DNA of 64,000 nucleotides. Origin: Bacteroidales bacterium. Lineage in GTDB: Bacteria; Bacteroidota; Bacteroidia; Bacteroidales; Lentimicrobiaceae. Below, piece after piece: positions 61,374-64,000 of the stretch. The stretch spans positions 248,001 to 312,000 of the forward strand of contig JADIZB010000038.1 in the NCBI GenBank assembly GCA_016705005.1, given 5' to 3'. The first letter of the stretch is position 1. Every line of letters begins with the position of its first letter. A model generated the notes under the pieces. That model did no database searches. It had not been told where the DNA came from and worked only from the letters and a program-made list of their open reading frames with translations. The translations under genes were made by a program, and so were the position numbers.

Positions 61374-62924
61374 TTAGTTTCCTCCTGGTTTTGGTCCGTT
61401 TTTAATTTGCCTGAACATAATCCTGAGCTCTGCAATCAGGAGTGTAGTGAAGATCAGGGCGAAAAGCACAAAGGTGACCACAACGGCACCGCTGTCGAGT
61501 TTCGAAACAGCTGCCATGGTTGGCATAAGATCCTGGATCACCCAGGGTTGCCGCCCCATCTCCGCTGTGATCCATCCTGACTGTGAGGCTATGTATGCCA
61601 GGGGGATATTCATAATGGCTATCTTCAGCCAGAACCGTGATGTTGAAATCCTGTTTTTATAAACAAGCAGAAGAATAAGTGCAAAAAAGACAAGGAACCA
61701 GAAACCCAACATCACCATAATGTGAAAACTATAAAATGTCAGCGGCAGATTTGGCACGAGTCCCTGCGGATTGTTCTCAAAATATCCGTAACCGAAGTAT
61801 CTGAAGTTTTCGTCAAGAACCTTCTGAGCTTCTGACTGTTTAAATTCATCCCCGGTCTTTTTTGCTGCTTTGTATTCAGCAAGAGCGTCAATGGCCAGTC
61901 TTCCCCTGAAGATTTTCTCTGTTGCAGACATGATTCCCTGCTCCTCGTTTCCTTCCATAAGATCCTTAACTCCCGGAATAAAGGCATTGAAATCCTGAAA
62001 GGCCATGTATGAAAGAAAATTCGGGATTTCGATCTTAAAGGCAAAATCCTTAACATTTTCATTATTAGGGTCATCGGGTGATGATGACACAATACCGAGT
62101 GCTACAAGAGGCGCTCCGCGCTGTCCGACAGACAATCCCTCAAAAGCAGCAAACTTCATGGGCTGGTGTTTGGCGATTACCTTGGCACTGTAGTCACCGG
62201 TTAATATGGTAAACAGGGAGGTTACAATTCCGAAAACCGCAGCAACCACTATGCTTCGTTTGGCAAAAACCAGGTGTCGCTTCTTTAAAAGGAACCATGA
62301 GCTTATTCCGATTACTACAATGGCAGCCAGAAGGTAGCTAGATGAAATGGTATGGGTAAATTTACTGACAGCCATTGGCGAAAACAGAACATCCCAGAAG
62401 TTGTGCATTTCGTTACGGGCAGTATCAGGGTTGAATTTCATACCCACCGGCATCTGCATCCATGCATTGGCTACCAGGATCCAAAGGGCCGAAAGGCTGG
62501 CTCCGAAAGCAACCAGCCAGGTCGATAGCAGGTGGAATCGCTTGCTGACCTTATCCCAGCCAAAAAACATGACTGCAATGAAAGTGGATTCCAGAAAGAA
62601 AGCCATGATGCCTTCAATGGCCAGAGGAGCGCCAAAAATGTCACCGACGAACCAGGAGTAGTTCGACCAGTTGGTTCCGAATTCAAATTCCAGGATAATA
62701 CCGGTGGCAACACCAATGGCAAAATTTATCCCGAAAATGGTCATCCAGAATTTCGTAATCCGTTTCCATTCCTGATCACCAGTCCTTACATAGATTGACT
62801 CCATGATGGCCAGCATAAACCCAAGGCCAAGGGTCAGTGGAACGAATATCCAATGATACATGGCTGTAAGCGCAAACTGAGCCCTTGACCAGTCGATCAG
62901 TGAATAGTCAAAATTTTCATTCAT
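61374..62924 (-). CDS. cydA: Cytochrome bd quinol oxidase subunit I
   Basis: CydA carries hemes b558, b595 and d and oxidises quinol while reducing oxygen. The 516 residues contain LTAMYHWIFVPLTLGLGFM (heme-ligand His), FGTNWSNYSWFVGDIFGAPLAIEG, TISSSYLLAAIVV and the quinol-site WITAEMGRQPWV motif. Length is typical of the family. bd oxidases resist cyanide, NO and sulfide and work at low oxygen without proton pumping, complementing caa3 and cbb3 here. DUF4492 lies just upstream, a usual Bacteroidota arrangement. Confidence 0.95.
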   Translation of the reverse strand: MNENFDYSLIDWSRAQFALTAMYHWIFVPLTLGLGFMLAIMESIYVRTGDQEWKRITKFWMTIFGINFAIGVATGIILEFEFGTNWSNYSWFVGDIFGAPLAIEGIMAFFLESTFIAVMFFGWDKVSKRFHLLSTWLVAFGASLSALWILVANAWMQMPVGMKFNPDTARNEMHNFWDVLFSPMAVSKFTHTISSSYLLAAIVVIGISSWFLLKKRHLVFAKRSIVVAAVFGIVTSLFTILTGDYSAKVIAKHQPMKFAAFEGLSVGQRGAPLVALGIVSSSPDDPNNENVKDFAFKIEIPNFLSYMAFQDFNAFIPGVKDLMEGNEEQGIMSATEKIFRGRLAIDALAEYKAAKKTGDEFKQSEAQKVLDENFRYFGYGYFENNPQGLVPNLPLTFYSFHIMVMLGFWFLVFFALILLLVYKNRISTSRFWLKIAIMNIPLAYIASQSGWITAEMGRQPWVIQDLMPTMAAVSKLDSGAVVVTFVLFALIFTTLLIAELRIMFRQIKNGPKPGGN

Positions 62925-62930
62925 ACTCTG

Positions 62931-63149
62931 TTATTTTGGGTTGGTTAATTGTTCGATGACATAATCACTACGGTCTTCATCATTGTCGAAATTGGTTTTA
63001 AGAAAGTTCGGAAAGAAAAAGACCTTAAGTATTGCAAACATGATGAACAGCTTAATAAGAATGATTGCCCACAAGGTTCGGCCAAGGGTCATACTTTTAA
63101 AACCATCCGAATAGAATCTGAAGATACGTATGAAGATATTCGTTTTCAT
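62931..63149 (-). CDS. DUF4492 protein of the cytochrome bd operon
   Basis: A 72-residue protein with one hydrophobic helix (TLWAIILIKLFIMFAILKVFFF), the family motif RIFRFYSDGFKSMTLGRTLW and a polar tail. DUF4492 genes in Bacteroidota and Epsilonproteobacteria lie directly upstream of cydA, so it probably assists bd oxidase assembly or function, but the role is not proven. It starts about 11 bases after the -7 element and ends 6 bases before cydA, making it the first gene of the cyd operon. Confidence 0.88.
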   Translation of the reverse strand: MKTNIFIRIFRFYSDGFKSMTLGRTLWAIILIKLFIMFAILKVFFFPNFLKTNFDNDEDRSDYVIEQLTNPK

Positions 63150-63168
63150 CAGGGTTGTTTTTGGATTT

Positions 63169-63176
63169 CAAAATTA
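63169..63176 (-). promoter_or_regulatory. -7 promoter element of the cyd operon
   Basis: On the minus strand TAATTTTG exactly matches TAnnTTTG, about 20 bases before the DUF4492 start codon. Confidence 0.5.
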
Positions 63177-63331
63177 ACTATAAATAAAGGATAATTACAG
63201 ATAAACCCTTATTTAGAATGCCGGTTGTCCTTGTTTCGGAAAAGGAGGATATCTGGCAGCCAAAACTCATATATATCACTTTATATCAATGAGTTGCATT
63301 ATCTTCATTATAAATAATGACTTTACCGTTT

Positions 63332-63350
63332 TCTGAAATATCATTTCAGA
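63332..63350. promoter_or_regulatory. Perfect palindrome TCTGAAAT-ATC-ATTTCAGA
   Basis: An 8-bp perfect inverted repeat with a 3-base spacer lies about 160 bases upstream of the cyd promoter and lacks a T run, so it is not a terminator. It may be a protein-binding site or a small RNA hairpin. Confidence 0.35.
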
Positions 63351-63395
63351 TACGTTTTAGTTCTGTGAAAATAAGATTTCGATGAATACAGCATG

Positions 63396-63434
63396 AAAAA
63401 GAAATCCCGGAAACCTTTTGCAGATTCCGGGATT
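63396..63434 (-). terminator. Terminator of the HMA lipoprotein gene
   Basis: On the minus strand AATCCCGGAA and TTCCGGGATT pair around about 11 bases, followed by TCTTTTTC. Confidence 0.65.
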
Positions 63435-63523
63435 CAATGAATTGAACAGGATAAAATGCCTGTCAGTAACAAAAAGTTATTTTCTGATTTTTTCCGGTTT
63501 TACCGGAATATCAACCCTCATTA

Positions 63524-63868
63524 TTATTCTTTGGGCGCTGCATTGATTGCCAGTCCTTCAACTTTGTATCCAAGGTCATTGATCACTGTCGTAAGCTTTT
63601 CCTGGTTGGTCAGGGTAGTGTCATAGCTGATCTTTGTAATTTCAGCTGTGTAGGATGCTTCAGTCAATGTAACCCCTTCGACCTGGTTTACAGCTTCTTT
63701 CACCGTATTTTCACATCCTTCGCAGGTCATACCTGTAACACGGAGTTCAATGGTTTTTACAGCTGCTACATTTACCTCCTTTTTTGTTTCACTGGTTTTA
63801 TCGGAAACAGTGCTGTTACAGGCAGCCAGAAATGCCAGTGAAATTGCAAGAAACAGGATTCTTTTCAT
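63524..63868 (-). CDS. Lipoprotein with heavy-metal-associated (HMA) domain
   Basis: A 114-residue lipoprotein. The signal is MKRILFLAISLAFLAACNSTVS with a lipobox cysteine; a linker with SDKTSETKKE follows. The HMA/ferredoxin-like fold then has ELRVTGMTCEGCENTVKEAV, the GMTCxxC metal motif, and ends YDTTLTNQEKLTTVINDLGYKVEG. Single-domain periplasmic HMA proteins shuttle Cu(I) or Hg(II) to partner proteins. It lies between the right edge and the cyd operon and has its own terminator. Copper handling near oxidase genes is plausible, although bd oxidase needs no copper. Confidence 0.9.
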   Translation of the reverse strand: MKRILFLAISLAFLAACNSTVSDKTSETKKEVNVAAVKTIELRVTGMTCEGCENTVKEAVNQVEGVTLTEASYTAEITKISYDTTLTNQEKLTTVINDLGYKVEGLAINAAPKE

Positions 63869-63960
63869 GGTTCAGAATTTTTCAGTTGTTTATTTTGAAT
63901 AACCCTGTAAAAATAGATAATTAATTGGTGACAAAAAAAGTGGTTTTAAACAATGATTAC

Positions 63961-64000
63961 CTATTCCTCGAGTGTTGAAAGGTCACCGGTCTCCTGCCCT
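63961..64000 (-). CDS. Possible C-terminus of a gene entering from the right
   Basis: On the minus strand the last bases read GQETGDLSTLEE-stop (TAG at 63961-63963). Only 12 codons are visible, so coding is unproven and no product can be named. Confidence 0.25.
   Translation of the reverse strand, partial: GQETGDLSTLEE

Larger units (their letters stand above)
63150..63523. other. Intergenic region between the HMA gene and the cyd operon
   Basis: No gene was found. From right to left it contains the HMA-gene terminator (63396-63434), a perfect palindrome (63332-63350), and the cyd promoter (63169-63176). Confidence 0.6.

Noticed and set aside
1..64000. CRISPR arrays, prophage, IS elements, toxin-antitoxin or restriction systems
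   Set aside because: I found no repeat-spacer array, transposase, integrase, phage structural gene or defence motif anywhere in the window.

Overview
The window looks like a chromosomal segment of a respiring Bacteroidota bacterium, probably near Bacteroidales/Marinilabiliales. The evidence is: Bacteroidota promoters (TTG/TTTG, about 20 nt, TAnnTTTG), weak Shine-Dalgarno sites, several type IX secretion (T9SS) C-terminal domains, SusD-free TonB operons, DUF4492 next to cydA, and a CcoN-CcoO fusion. No plasmid, phage, transposon or CRISPR signature was seen.

Layout. 1-4.2 kb: an M1/M28 double peptidase running off the left edge, a noisy intergenic stretch, tRNA-Ser(CGA) and a small outer-membrane protein. 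4.5-18.3 kb (+ strand): a structured leader, then alternative complex III (actA-F), a SCO copper chaperone, an A2-type caa3 oxidase (subunits I, III, IV, II-cytochrome c) and heme O synthase. This reads as one quinol-to-oxygen supercomplex locus. 18.3-28.4 kb (- strand): an unknown secreted protein, a monoheme cytochrome c, and the complete cbb3 set (ccoS-NO-Q-P, ccoG, ccoH, a SafE-like protein, the ccoI copper ATPase). 28.8-34.0 kb (- strand): a TonB operon whose members share Cys-Cys motifs, lying beside ccoI, which I suggest imports copper. 34-39 kb: an SGNH hydrolase, a CTGCH-bearing T9SS repeat protein, a Crp/Fnr regulator with a matching operator pair, and a DUF2892 protein. 39.4-45.7 kb (- strand): a second TonB operon with two paralogous lipoproteins and a tandem sulfite-oxidase-fold protein lacking the molybdenum cysteine, plus a T9SS protein. 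46-52.2 kb (+ strand): a hybrid FG-GAP/ASPIC-UnbV histidine kinase, its NarL-type regulator and a zincin/DUF1566 lipoprotein. 52.5-59.9 kb (- strand): a GH5 glycosidase, a DUF4159 protein, rsmE and a very large VPS10/PKD T9SS protein. 60-63.9 kb (- strand): the cytochrome bd operon (DUF4492, cydA, cydB, a 45-residue CydX-like ORF) and an HMA lipoprotein.

Three different terminal oxidases in one segment point to respiration across a wide range of oxygen levels. A technical warning: the first 11.3 kb carries about a dozen apparent frameshifts, nearly all repaired by adding one base to a homopolymer. I read these as sequence errors, so I annotate the affected genes as whole CDSs spanning the shifts.
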